From Chitinophaga sancti (GTDB lineage Bacteria > Bacteroidota > Bacteroidia > Chitinophagales > Chitinophagaceae): a DNA stretch of 64,000 nt. Positions within the stretch are counted from its first letter, which is position 1. Every line of letters starts with the position of its first letter. The notes beneath the pieces were generated by a model, which did no database searches, was not told the origin of the DNA, and saw only the letters and a list, made by a program, of their open reading frames with translations. The stretch is from NCBI RefSeq assembly GCF_034424315.1, contig NZ_CP139972.1, forward strand, positions 496,001-560,000, in the 5' to 3' direction. Below, piece after piece: positions 32,232 to 40,350 of this stretch. A program made the translations under genes and the position numbers.

Positions 32232-32261
32232 CAAATGTAAATCATCGATCGGTTTTATCAA
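32232..32261 (-). promoter_or_regulatory. Promoter of the LysR gene, giving a leaderless start
   Basis: On the minus strand TTG (32259-32261), 19 bases and TACATTTG (32232-32239) match the Bacteroidota consensus. Only TTCC separates the box from the ATG, so transcription should begin at or within a few bases of the start codon. Confidence 0.7.
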
Positions 32262-32307
32262 TGGTAACCATAGAAAAATACCATGTTTACTAATCGAAGA
32301 GCCGTTA

Positions 32308-32315
32308 TAAATTTG
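32308..32315 (+). promoter_or_regulatory. -7 box of the MFS transporter gene
   Basis: TAAATTTG fits TAnnTTTG and lies 19 bases before the ATG at 32335. No exact TTTG is seen at the right distance upstream, which would fit dependence on the divergent LysR activator (inference). Confidence 0.55.
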
Positions 32316-32334
32316 TGTCATAAATACAAGGATT

Positions 32335-33549
32335 ATGCAAGCGGTAGCAGACCCCAGGGTGTACAGAATGCGCCCTGACAGACAGAAAGCGGTGAAAGGA
32401 TGTTTACGGTATACTCGTATCAAATTTGGTATCTTTTTGTCAGGTTTGTCGGTTTTTGCGCAATTATACCTGTTTCAGCCGATGCTGACTTTATTGTGCA
32501 AGGAATTTGACATCACGCCTGCCCATAGTAGCCTGGCAGTATCTGCCTGTACTGTGGGTATGGCGAGCGGCTTGTTTTTATTTGCCTTTAAAGCAGACCG
32601 TTTTCCAAGAAAAAAACTGATGGTGAGTTCAATGATCCTCTCTACCATCCTTACACTGATATCAGCGACTGTCAGGAACTTTGAATTGCTGATTGCAATT
32701 AATTTTCTGAAGGGGATTGTATTAAGTGGGGTATCTGCGGTGGCGCTGGCTTATTTATCAGAAGAGGTAGATGCGAAATCATTAGGTCAGTCTATCAGTT
32801 TATACCTGGCCGGTAATACAATGGGTGGGATGATGGGACGTGTAGGCGCCACCCTGATGTCTGGCTGGTGGGGATGGCAATGGGCAACAGTAGGTATCGG
32901 TGCAGGTAGTTTGATATTGGGTCTTGTGTTTGCACATGTGTTCCCTGAATCCAGGCACTTTTCTCCCGGAAAGGTACAGACCCGGAAGAAACTGGAACAT
33001 ATGGGTCAGTTTCTGCGTGATCCCCTGATCGTTCGTTTATACTTTGTGGCGGCCCTGATCATGGGTGCGTTCGTAAGTGTCTATAACTATTTAGGGTTCC
33101 GTTTGGAAGGTGCGCCTTTCTATTTACCACATTATCTGATCGCATTTATCTTTTTGATGTATACAACTGGTGTAGCGGGTTCATTGGTAACAGGAAAATG
33201 GTCCGACAGGCATCCTGCAGACAAAATTCTTCGTGTGTTCATGTTGTTGCTGGTACCTGGTTTATTATTCTTACTGACTAAAAGTGTCGGCTTGATAATT
33301 ATAGGATTGGGCATCTTCACATTCGCTTTCTTTGGTGCACATACCATGGCGAGCAGGATGGTAGCGCAACAGGCAAAGCATGGGAAGAGTACGGCAACAT
33401 CTTTATACTGGTTGTTCTATTACCTGGGATCCAGTCTGGTGGGTAGTACTACGGGTTTGGCCTTGCAGAAATGGAACTGGGAAATATTTATCGGGGTGTT
33501 GTTCCTGCTGGTGCTGGGATCCCTTTTATTAGTAAAGCCTAAAAAATAA
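32335..33549 (+). CDS. MFS transporter, YnfM-like
   Basis: The 404-residue protein has about twelve hydrophobic segments. After the first helix (GIFLSGLSVFAQLYLFQPMLTLL) comes the typical loop ADRFPRKKLM (MFS motif A variant between helices 2 and 3) and the MMGRVGATLMSGWWGWQWATV region of the YnfM/arabinose-efflux-like branch. It is divergent from a LysR gene, as ynfM often is. It most likely exports a small molecule or drug; the substrate is not visible. The first about 28 residues are basic and cytoplasmic, so a later start is possible. Confidence 0.88.
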   Translation: MQAVADPRVYRMRPDRQKAVKGCLRYTRIKFGIFLSGLSVFAQLYLFQPMLTLLCKEFDITPAHSSLAVSACTVGMASGLFLFAFKADRFPRKKLMVSSMILSTILTLISATVRNFELLIAINFLKGIVLSGVSAVALAYLSEEVDAKSLGQSISLYLAGNTMGGMMGRVGATLMSGWWGWQWATVGIGAGSLILGLVFAHVFPESRHFSPGKVQTRKKLEHMGQFLRDPLIVRLYFVAALIMGAFVSVYNYLGFRLEGAPFYLPHYLIAFIFLMYTTGVAGSLVTGKWSDRHPADKILRVFMLLLVPGLLFLLTKSVGLIIIGLGIFTFAFFGAHTMASRMVAQQAKHGKSTATSLYWLFYYLGSSLVGSTTGLALQKWNWEIFIGVLFLLVLGSLLLVKPKK

Positions 33550-33616
33550 ATAATAAATACATATTAATTATTCAACACGCTTTCTTTTTTAATATTTTTT
33601 GGTTATATTTGTTACC

Positions 33617-33753
33617 CTCTCTATTTATAGAGAGAATTGAGCAGTAAGGCTTTGTGAATGCAAAGGATGCTGACGTTGAGTTAATTGTAAAGTAATATTT
33701 TACAGTAATAGATATCAAGCCTTCTGATGCTTCAGGAGGCTTTTGTATTTTTT
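33617..33753 (+). ncRNA. Candidate small RNA with three hairpins
   Basis: TATATTTG at 33604-33611 is a -7 box with a near-consensus TTTC 19 bases upstream. The predicted start coincides with a perfect hairpin CTCTCTA-TTTA-TAGAGAG (33617-33634). A second hairpin TGTAAA-GTAATAT-TTTACA (33686-33704) and a final composite hairpin AAGCCT-T-CTGA-TGCT-TCAG-G-AGGCTT (33717-33742) follow, the last with the T-rich tail TTGTATTTTTT. No convincing reading frame covers the stretch. It could instead be only the terminator region of the MFS transcript. Confidence 0.5.
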
Positions 33754-33774
33754 GTAACCAAACCAAGAAAGTGT

Positions 33775-34281
33775 ATGTTGGAAATTGTAGAAGTAAAAAA
33801 GGAAGATGTAAAAAGACTGGAGCAGGTAAAAGGCCTCTTCAGAGAGTATGCTAACTGGCTGAGTGTAGACCTGAGCTTTCAGCGTTTCGAAGAAGAATTA
33901 AGTAACCTGCCGGAACCAGCTTATGTAGCGCCAGAGGGTGCAGTGTTTTTAGCCCTGGTAGATGGGCTACCTGCCGGTTGTGTTGCAGTAAGGGCTTTTG
34001 AGAATTCAACCTGTGAAATGAAGCGCCTGTTTGTAAGGGATGCTTTTAAAGGTCATGGTGTAGGCAAAGCGCTGGCCGCAAGTGCCATTGAAGCGGGTAG
34101 AAAACTGGGTTATAAAAGGATACTGCTGGATACCCTGGCCCATATGCGCCGTGCAATTGACCTCTATACAGGATTGGGTTTCAGACCGATTGCGGCTTAT
34201 TATGACAACCCGATCAGCGACGCTGTATACCTGTCTATGAGCCTTGAGACAGAAACTGAGAGTACAGGCAACGCAGCCTAA
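33775..34281 (+). CDS. GNAT-family N-acetyltransferase
   Basis: The product from 33775 (168 residues) begins MLEIVEVKKEDVKRLEQVKGLF. It has the GNAT acetyl-CoA loop VRDAFKGHGVGKAL (motif A), followed by LGYKRILLDTLAHMRRAIDLYTGLGF, the motif B region of this branch. EMKRLFV is the usual strand before the loop. The upstream in-frame start at 33727 overlaps the terminator hairpin and is not credible. The acceptor substrate is unknown. The terminator-like hairpin just upstream isolates it from the MFS gene. Confidence 0.88.
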   Translation: MLEIVEVKKEDVKRLEQVKGLFREYANWLSVDLSFQRFEEELSNLPEPAYVAPEGAVFLALVDGLPAGCVAVRAFENSTCEMKRLFVRDAFKGHGVGKALAASAIEAGRKLGYKRILLDTLAHMRRAIDLYTGLGFRPIAAYYDNPISDAVYLSMSLETETESTGNAA

Positions 34282-34476
34282 TCCGCGTTGCTTTTTATAG
34301 AATCCTGCAATGGTAATACATGCCCAATGATTACCAGGTACTCGTTATGTGACATTTACGCGTTGATGCGTACCTACCCCCTTGTGTTTTCCATCTTTAG
34401 AATTTTGCAAAAAATTGAATGCCGGTGGCATAGCGGGGGAGGTTTTTTTTGTTGGGAAAGGTATTTGAATAGATAG

Positions 34477-34655
34477 AATACCCCCTGGTTAGCTATAGTC
34501 CGTCTTCACTTACCTAAGTTCATTATAAGTTCACTAACAGTACACGAAGAGGTCACTTCAATATCCAATCGATATTGAAGTGACCTCTTCGTGTACTTAT
34601 GATGATGGTATAATGAACTTAGGTAAGTGAAGACGGAGCGAAGACAGGGTGTATT
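34477..34655. repeat. 179-bp three-tier palindrome
   Basis: The outer arms AATACCCCCTG (34477-34487) and CAGGGTGTATT (34645-34655) pair with one mismatch. The middle arms, 29 bp, are perfect (34499-34527 with 34609-34637). The inner arms, 26 bp, are perfect (34540-34565 with 34571-34596) around a 5-nt loop. Unpaired bulges of about 11-12 nt separate the tiers. No gene lies in 34282-34659, and the flanking genes converge on it. It may be a MITE, a bidirectional terminator or an RNA element. Confidence 0.85.
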
Positions 34656-34659
34656 TTAA

Positions 34660-35973
34660 TTAGGAATGAGGCAGGTGATAACCGTTATGGTAATCGGCCA
34701 TTATCAGCTTATTTCCGGCTTTTTCTTTGAAACGCTGGCGCTCAGTGTTCCAATGGAGTTTTAAGCCCGTTTTATAGGCTATATTGCCCATTTGAGCCAC
34801 TTTAGCTACATGTGCGCCAACCTGTATCGGGGCATGAAGGTCTTCCAGTTTGCGGGACTTAATTACATCCAGGAAATTCGTGGCATGCTTATCCAGCCCG
34901 TTATCGGATTTCAGCCTGCGGGGCACGGCCTCCATTTTGTCCTTTCCGTCTTCTTTTTCGGGAATAACTTCCCAGCCACCCCTGTCCAGTACCAGGGTAC
35001 CTTTGTTGCCGATGAAGGCAATGCCGTGATCCCTGCCGTAAGGACCGCCATTGATACCGGTGGCGTGTTCCCACTGGATATTGAAGCCTTCGAACTGGTA
35101 GACGGTGGTGAGGGTATCCGGGGTTTCGGCGGCATCATCCGGGTAGGCGAATTTACCCCCGGCAGCCATGATGGAAATGGGCTCGGTGGCTTTCATACCG
35201 AGTAAGGCATAATCCAGGAGGTGTACGCCCCAATCAGTCATCAGGCCACCTGCATAATCCCAGTACCAGCGGAAATTGAAGTGGAAGCGGTTAGGATTGA
35301 AAGGTCTTTTCTCTGCCGGGCCTAACCAGCTTTGGTAGTCTACGCCGGCAGGAGGCGCACTGTCGGGTAATACGGGGATGGAATGCATCCAGCCCATATA
35401 GGCCCAGGCTTTTACGAGGCGGATCTGGCCCAGCTGACCGCTGTGGACAAAGGCGATTGCGTCATTAAAATGCTGCATGCTGCGCTGCCACTGGCCTACC
35501 TGCACCACTTTTTGGGTGCGCTCCTGTGCTTCGACCATGGCCCGGATTTCGGAGATAGAGTTGCCGATGGGCTTTTCGACATACACATCTTTGCCGGCAG
35601 ATACGGCGTCTGCCATCTGGATACAGTGCCAGTGGTCTGGCGTACCGATGATGACGGCATCAATGTCTTTGTTGTCCAGCAATTGGCGGTAGTCGCCGTA
35701 GGTTTTGACGTTGATGCCTTTGGCAGCCAGTTCGGCAGCTCTTTTGTCCAGCACGTTTTTGTCTACATCACAGAGGGCAACGCAGGCGGCGGCCGGGTTT
35801 TTCAGCATGGCGCTGAGGTCAGACCAGCCCATGCCATTGATGCCGATGGCAGCGATGTTGATCCGGTCACTGGGGGCCATGGCACGCAAGGACGATGGCA
35901 GGGCGGTGGCTAGTCCGGCACCCGCTACAATGGTGGTGGCGGAGCGGAGGAATTTTCTACGCGATGTGTTCAT
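34660..35973 (-). CDS. Gfo/Idh/MocA-family oxidoreductase, Tat-exported
   Basis: The 437-residue protein begins MNTSRRKFLRSATTIVAGAGLA, a twin-arginine signal. Then come INIAAIGINGMGWSDL (Rossmann loop), CVALCDVD, DAVIIGTPDHWHCIQM and KDVYVEKPIGNSISE, the EKP motif typical of the family, and GGLMTDWGVHLLDYAL later. The family oxidises or reduces sugars with a tightly bound NAD(P); exported members in Bacteroidota are thought to act on glycans in the periplasm. The substrate is unknown. The gene lies next to the palindrome and 40 bp downstream of an SDR gene. Confidence 0.92.
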   Translation of the reverse strand: MNTSRRKFLRSATTIVAGAGLATALPSSLRAMAPSDRINIAAIGINGMGWSDLSAMLKNPAAACVALCDVDKNVLDKRAAELAAKGINVKTYGDYRQLLDNKDIDAVIIGTPDHWHCIQMADAVSAGKDVYVEKPIGNSISEIRAMVEAQERTQKVVQVGQWQRSMQHFNDAIAFVHSGQLGQIRLVKAWAYMGWMHSIPVLPDSAPPAGVDYQSWLGPAEKRPFNPNRFHFNFRWYWDYAGGLMTDWGVHLLDYALLGMKATEPISIMAAGGKFAYPDDAAETPDTLTTVYQFEGFNIQWEHATGINGGPYGRDHGIAFIGNKGTLVLDRGGWEVIPEKEDGKDKMEAVPRRLKSDNGLDKHATNFLDVIKSRKLEDLHAPIQVGAHVAKVAQMGNIAYKTGLKLHWNTERQRFKEKAGNKLIMADYHNGYHLPHS

Positions 35974-36012
35974 AAGTGGAGATTGAGACGGTATACAAGA
36001 TATAAAAATATC

Positions 36013-36780
36013 TTAGAGGATGGTATTTAAAACACCGCCATCTGCGCGGAGCGCTGCGCCGTTAGTGGCGATGGAGAGAGGGGAGGCCAGGTAGGTGGCT
36101 AACTGGGCGATTTCGGAGGGTTGTAAAAATCTTTGTAATAAAGAACCCGGATTGGTTGCCGCAAAAATATTCTCCTTTAGCACTTCAGCAGATAGGTCTT
36201 GTGCCGCTGCAATAGCTTCAATTGTCATTTTTACACCATCAGAATATGTAGGTCCCCCCAGGATCGTATTGACCGTTACTGCGGTACCTTTTGTTAATTG
36301 CGCCAATCCGCGGCTGATGGATAGCATGGCGGTTTTAGTCATCCCATAATGAATCATATTGGCAGGAATATTTACACCTGATTCACTGCTGATGAAGATA
36401 ATTCTGCCCCAGTTGTTCTCAAGCATGGCTGGCATTAATGCGCGAGACAGTCTTACACTACTCATTACATTTACATTGAAGAAATGCAGCCATTCTTCGT
36501 CGGTGAGATCGAAGAAAGATTTCAGGTCAAAGATGCCAACATTATTCACAAGGATGTCAACAGGAGGAATTTGATCCGCGATCACCGCAATATCGCCTGC
36601 AATGCCTTTGACTGGGCCCAGTGGCTGTAATTGTGCTACTGCCTGTTGCAACTTTTCTTCGTTCCTGCCATTGATAAAAACGCTGGCACCTTCTCTTAGT
36701 AACTGTTCCGCTATGGCAAAACCGATCCCCTGGGAAGAGCCGCTGATGAAGGCGGTCTTGCCCTTTAATTGTAAATCCAT
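36013..36780 (-). CDS. Short-chain dehydrogenase/reductase
   Basis: The 255-residue protein has TAFISGSSQGIGFAIAEQL (GxxxGIG cofactor loop), VDILVNNVGIFD (NNxG), ISSESGVNIPANMIHYGMTKTAML with the Ser...Tyr-x3-Lys catalytic set, and a terminal GAALRADGGVLNTIL. It is a classical SDR. It starts 11 nt after the TetR-type regulator gene on the same strand, so it is probably the main target of that regulator. The substrate cannot be read. Confidence 0.93.
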   Translation of the reverse strand: MDLQLKGKTAFISGSSQGIGFAIAEQLLREGASVFINGRNEEKLQQAVAQLQPLGPVKGIAGDIAVIADQIPPVDILVNNVGIFDLKSFFDLTDEEWLHFFNVNVMSSVRLSRALMPAMLENNWGRIIFISSESGVNIPANMIHYGMTKTAMLSISRGLAQLTKGTAVTVNTILGGPTYSDGVKMTIEAIAAAQDLSAEVLKENIFAATNPGSLLQRFLQPSEIAQLATYLASPLSIATNGAALRADGGVLNTIL

Positions 36781-36791
36781 GTATGTATTTT

Positions 36792-37373
36792 TTAATTGAG
36801 TATTTGAAGTTGCATCTCTATTTGTTTCGCTAGAATGGTATTGTCAGGATACATGCGTCGTGTCACATTGATACCATTCCAGAGCGTGATGAGATAGCGG
36901 CCAAGGATGGCGGGATCAGCCTGGTTTTTGATGTGGCCGTCCTTTTGTGCAGCTGCGATGGTGGCGGTGAACATGGCTTCTACTTCTTTAAGAATAGCCA
37001 CGGCTTCGGCTTCCAGTTCTTCATCCAGGTTCGCCATTTCCACCACTGTATTGACGATGATGCAGCCCTGCATATGGGTTTGCTGATCGGCAGCGGCAAT
37101 ACTGCGGAAGAAATCTTTGATCAGATCTAAAGGAGCAGAAGCTTGTTTCAAAGTTGCTTTAAATGCGGCAAACGCTTCTCTGCGCTGCTGAATAGCCTTG
37201 CTGAAAAGTTCTTTTTTCCCTCCTTTATAGGCATTGTAAAAACTCCCGGCACCAATGCCGATGGCCTGTAGTATATCCGGTAGGGAAGTGGCAGTATAGC
37301 CTTTGTTCCAGAATACCTGTTGCGCCTTAGCGAGTGCTTCGTTATTGTCGTAAATGCTTGGTCTGCCTCTCAT
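36792..37373 (-). CDS. TetR/AcrR-family regulator of the SDR operon
   Basis: The product from 37373 (193 residues) begins MRGRPSIYDNNEALAKAQQVFWNKGYTATSLPDILQAIGIGAGSFYNAYKG, a complete TetR helix-turn-helix. The C-terminal ligand-binding domain is helical and unremarkable. The in-frame start at 37394 would lie inside the operator and behind the likely transcription start, so 37373 is chosen. It is the first gene of a two-gene operon and sits directly behind a palindromic operator. Autorepression and release by a small molecule, with induction of the SDR, is the expected behaviour (inference). Confidence 0.92.
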   Translation of the reverse strand: MRGRPSIYDNNEALAKAQQVFWNKGYTATSLPDILQAIGIGAGSFYNAYKGGKKELFSKAIQQRREAFAAFKATLKQASAPLDLIKDFFRSIAAADQQTHMQGCIIVNTVVEMANLDEELEAEAVAILKEVEAMFTATIAAAQKDGHIKNQADPAILGRYLITLWNGINVTRRMYPDNTILAKQIEMQLQILN

Positions 37374-37378
37374 TGCTA

Positions 37379-37402
37379 TTTTTGTAATGATCACTACAAA
37401 AA
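37379..37402 (-). promoter_or_regulatory. TetR-type operator palindrome
   Basis: TTTTTGTAATGATCACTACAAAAA is a 24-bp palindrome with one mismatched pair, centred between 37390 and 37391. It covers the expected transcription start of the TetR-SDR operon and ends five bases before the start codon, the classic position for an autorepressor site. Confidence 0.8.
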
Positions 37403-37427
37403 TAGAAAAAAAAAGACTTCCACCAAA
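37397..37427 (-). promoter_or_regulatory. Promoter of the TetR-SDR operon
   Basis: On the minus strand TTTG (37424-37427), 19 bases and TATTTTTG (37397-37404) match the Bacteroidota consensus. The -7 box overlaps the operator and the -33 box lies in the loop of the upstream terminator hairpin. Confidence 0.75.
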
Positions 37428-37445
37428 CGGGGAAGTCTTTTTTTT
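37406..37445 (-). terminator. Terminator of the VWA-AAA transcript, symmetric
   Basis: GACTTCC (37415-37421) and GGAAGTC (37431-37437) form a stem flanked by nine A residues (37406-37414) and eight T residues (37438-37445). It can therefore stop transcription in both directions. Confidence 0.85.
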
Positions 37446-37508
37446 CTGTTTGAAGGCATTTTATTTGGATGCCTTTCATTATGAATGTGTTCTTAAAATT
37501 TCCTGGGT

Positions 37509-39023
37509 TTAAAAATCCTCACTTTCTTCTTCTTCCTCATCACCGGCACTGGTACCGAAATTCATCATGGTACCCAGCAGGTCGCTGAAGCGGGTTTCAT
37601 TTTCCACCACTTTCTTGCTGATTAAGGAATAAGAGGCCAGGCCATGCAGTACGAATTCCATCAGGAGTAATGCTTCCTGTTTTTTCGCCTGCGGGAAACG
37701 GCCTTTGATCAGTTCTTTCAGGCCATCTACTTTACTGAGTGCAGTTTCGTATTGCTTATCGCTTACATCCTGCAACAGCTGTACGGCATTCCCTTTATCA
37801 AACCACTGAATGACTTGCCTGTAAGGATTTTCGGCCTGCTGTACCTGTTTGCTGCGTTTCTTGAAAGAATCGGGATTCGGGAAGTAAGTGGCGAATAAGG
37901 TACGGATAGATTTGTCCAGGAGGTTTACTGCTACCTGCAGCGGACCTTCCTGTTCGCCTTCGTACACGAGTTCGATCTTACCGGTGATGGCTGGAATGAT
38001 GCCCTGCAGATCTGCGATGCGTACAAAGGTTTCTTTCTCTCCGTTGATGATGGCCCTGCGTTCACCGGCACTCACTGCATTTTCGTAGGCGGCGATGGTG
38101 AGACGGGCGGAGACACCGGATTTCTTATCTACGTATTCGCTGTTACGTGCTTCGAAGGCAACCTGTTCGATCATGCGCTTGATCATATCACTGATCTGTA
38201 CGTGTTGTTGTTCCGCATGTACATTGGCTTCCTGTTCGGTGATGAGCAGGGAGTTCTCCACGTTCTTTGGATAGTGGGTGATGATCTGGCTTTCGATACG
38301 GTCTTTCAGTGGCGTAACGATGGAACCACGGTTGGTGTAGTCTTCCGGGTTAGCGGTGAAGATAAAGAGGATGTCCAGTGGCATCCGGACTTTGAAGCCA
38401 CGGATCTGTATATCGCCTTCCTGGAGGATGTTGAACAGGGATACCTGTATACGTGCCTGCAGGTCGGGGAGTTCGTTGATTACGAAGATGCCGCGGTTAG
38501 AGCGGGGAATGATACCGAAGTGGATCACTCTTTCATCGGCGTAGTTTAGTTTCAGATTGGCCGCTTTGATGGGATCGATATCGCCAACGAGGTCGGCAAC
38601 GGATACATCGGGAGTAGCGAGTTTTTCGCCATAGCGGGCATCTGCTGGCAGCCAGGAGATGGGGGTGGCGTCACCGAGTTCGGAGACGAGGTCCCTGGCG
38701 TATTTTGATAAAGGATCGAAGGGACTGTCGTTTACTTCGGAACCTTCCACAATAGGAATGTATTCGTCCAGCAGGGAGATCATTTGCCTTGCCATACGGG
38801 TTTTAGCCTGTCCGCGGAGACCGAGGAAGAGGATATTGTGCCTGGACAGTAAAGCTCTTTCTGTGTCGGGGATGACGGTATCTTCGTAGCCGATGATACC
38901 TGGGAAAGTGATCTCTTTTTGCTGTAATTTTTTAATCAGGTTTTGCCTGATTTCTTCTTTTACTGACTTTGGTTTATATCCACTCTTCTTTAACTCACCT
39001 AGCGTTCTGATGTTGATATTCAT
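37509..39023 (-). CDS. MoxR/ChlI-type AAA ATPase
   Basis: The 504-residue protein has a Walker A variant G68-L-R-G-Q-A-K-T75, a Walker B GIFVINELPD (about 178-187), sensor-1 LFIFTANPEDYTNRG and a PLKDRIESQI arginine-finger region, in the order of magnesium-chelatase-subunit-I-like ATPases. The C-terminus is acidic (GDEEEEESEDF). It lies downstream of a VWA gene on the same strand with 159 bp between them. MoxR-type ATPases with VWA partners act as chaperones or in protein or metal-cofactor assembly; the client is unknown here. Confidence 0.9.
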   Translation of the reverse strand: MNINIRTLGELKKSGYKPKSVKEEIRQNLIKKLQQKEITFPGIIGYEDTVIPDTERALLSRHNILFLGLRGQAKTRMARQMISLLDEYIPIVEGSEVNDSPFDPLSKYARDLVSELGDATPISWLPADARYGEKLATPDVSVADLVGDIDPIKAANLKLNYADERVIHFGIIPRSNRGIFVINELPDLQARIQVSLFNILQEGDIQIRGFKVRMPLDILFIFTANPEDYTNRGSIVTPLKDRIESQIITHYPKNVENSLLITEQEANVHAEQQHVQISDMIKRMIEQVAFEARNSEYVDKKSGVSARLTIAAYENAVSAGERRAIINGEKETFVRIADLQGIIPAITGKIELVYEGEQEGPLQVAVNLLDKSIRTLFATYFPNPDSFKKRSKQVQQAENPYRQVIQWFDKGNAVQLLQDVSDKQYETALSKVDGLKELIKGRFPQAKKQEALLLMEFVLHGLASYSLISKKVVENETRFSDLLGTMMNFGTSAGDEEEEESEDF

Positions 39024-39059
39024 TAATTGATAAAGTTTTACTGATTACAATTGAGTCGT

Positions 39060-39090
39060 GTTTTTTTAGTTTTTGAATAGCTAAAAAAAC
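39060..39090. other. AT-rich hairpin between the VWA and AAA genes
   Basis: GTTTTTTTAG (39060-39069) and CTAAAAAAAC (39081-39090) pair perfectly around an 11-nt loop. It may partly stop transcription from the VWA gene or process the two-gene message. Confidence 0.55.
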
Positions 39091-39182
39091 TGTTCTTGAT
39101 TTACAGGGAATGCAGGAGCAGTTTGTTTTACAGCGCGTTTTCTTTTTCTATTTGCAGGATTAAAGCGGAACAGCTGTTTCCG

Positions 39183-40277
39183 TTACAGCACCTTTCTTTT
39201 TCCGTTTTCAAAATCAAAAAACAGGAACTGTCCTAATTTATCCAGTCCTGAGAAAAACGCTTTCCCGTTGTTGGTTTCCGTGAACTCTGTCACGAACTTT
39301 TGCAGCCACGGGTCTGTCGCTACCATGAAGGTCGTGATTGGAATCTTCAGCTTTTTACATTGTGCCGCGAGGTTCAGTGTGCGATTGAGGATCTTGCGGT
39401 CAAGGCCGAAGCTGTTTTTGTAGTACTGTTTGCCGACTTTGAGACAGGTAGGTTTCCCATCTGTGATCATAAAGATCTGTTTGTTGGGATTTCGTCGTCT
39501 GCGCAGGATGTCCATGGCGAGTTCCAGGCCTGCCACTGTATTGGTGTGGTAAGGTCCGACCTGGAGGTAAGGAAGATCTTTGATTTCTATTTGCCAGGCA
39601 TCGTTACCGAAAACGATGATGTCCAGTGTGTCCTTGGGATAGCGGGTGGTGATGAGTTCACTCAGGGCCATGGCTACCTTTTTGGCTGGTGTGATGCGGT
39701 CTTCGCCGTAAAGGATCATGGAGTGGGAGATATCGATCATCAGGGCGGTAGACGTTTGTGTTTTGAAATCTGTTTCCTGGATTTCAAGGTCGTCCTGATG
39801 GATGGAGAAGCTCTCGATGCCATGATTGATCTGGGCATTCCGGATGGACGCTGTCATGTCGATCTGTTCCAGTGCGTCTCCGAACTGGTAAGGCCTGGAG
39901 TCGGCGTTGAGTTCATCCCCCTGCCCGGATTTACGGGTATTGTGGTTACCCACGTTTGACTTTTTCAGTTTACCGAAGATCTCTTCGAGGGCACGTTTGC
40001 GGATGTTCTGTTCGGTTTTCCCGGTGATCTGGATACTACCGTTTTCTTCGTTGTCTCGGATGTATCCTTTTTCCTTTAGTTCCTGAATGAAGTCTCCGAT
40101 TCCGTAATCTTCGTTGGTCAGCTGGTATTCTTTGTCCAGTTCGGTCAGCCATTGCAGTGCTTCGCTGACGTCGCCGCTGGTGTAAGTCAGCAGTTGGGTG
40201 AATACGTCAAGTAGTTTGTCAAATGGCGATTTTCCCTGCTCGTCGGGTTCAAATTTGGAAAAATGTAAGCCTCTCAT
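39183..40277 (-). CDS. VWA-domain protein, partner of the MoxR-like ATPase
   Basis: The 364-residue protein has a helical N-terminal half with a charged, Glu/Lys-rich segment (about 80-130). A von Willebrand factor A domain then begins with STALMIDISHSMILYG, where D182-S184-S186 form the MIDAS metal site, followed by DTLDIIVFGNDAW, a late Thr (HTNTVAGLELAM) and IFMITDGKPT. It precedes the AAA gene on the same strand. The ATPase-VWA pair mirrors the BchI/BchD layout of magnesium chelatase and the MoxR-CoxE systems. No chelatase-type third subunit is seen here. Confidence 0.9.
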   Translation of the reverse strand: MRGLHFSKFEPDEQGKSPFDKLLDVFTQLLTYTSGDVSEALQWLTELDKEYQLTNEDYGIGDFIQELKEKGYIRDNEENGSIQITGKTEQNIRKRALEEIFGKLKKSNVGNHNTRKSGQGDELNADSRPYQFGDALEQIDMTASIRNAQINHGIESFSIHQDDLEIQETDFKTQTSTALMIDISHSMILYGEDRITPAKKVAMALSELITTRYPKDTLDIIVFGNDAWQIEIKDLPYLQVGPYHTNTVAGLELAMDILRRRRNPNKQIFMITDGKPTCLKVGKQYYKNSFGLDRKILNRTLNLAAQCKKLKIPITTFMVATDPWLQKFVTEFTETNNGKAFFSGLDKLGQFLFFDFENGKRKVL

Positions 40278-40350
40278 AATACTATGTAAATTAGTGAATT
40301 TAGTTGACAGTCGTAGAGGGCATCAGGATGTGAGCGTTTTTTTTAATTTT

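Noticed and set aside
34288-34476. 62-residue plus-strand frame
   Set aside because: No start context or similarity, and it ends at the edge of the palindrome.
37509-40277. Magnesium chelatase for chlorophyll-type synthesis
   Set aside because: Only the AAA and VWA components are present, with no large chelatase subunit or pigment genes.
40198-40350. Upstream extension of the carboxylesterase
   Set aside because: It overlaps the VWA gene antisense and lacks a signal peptide; the signal peptide begins at 40351.
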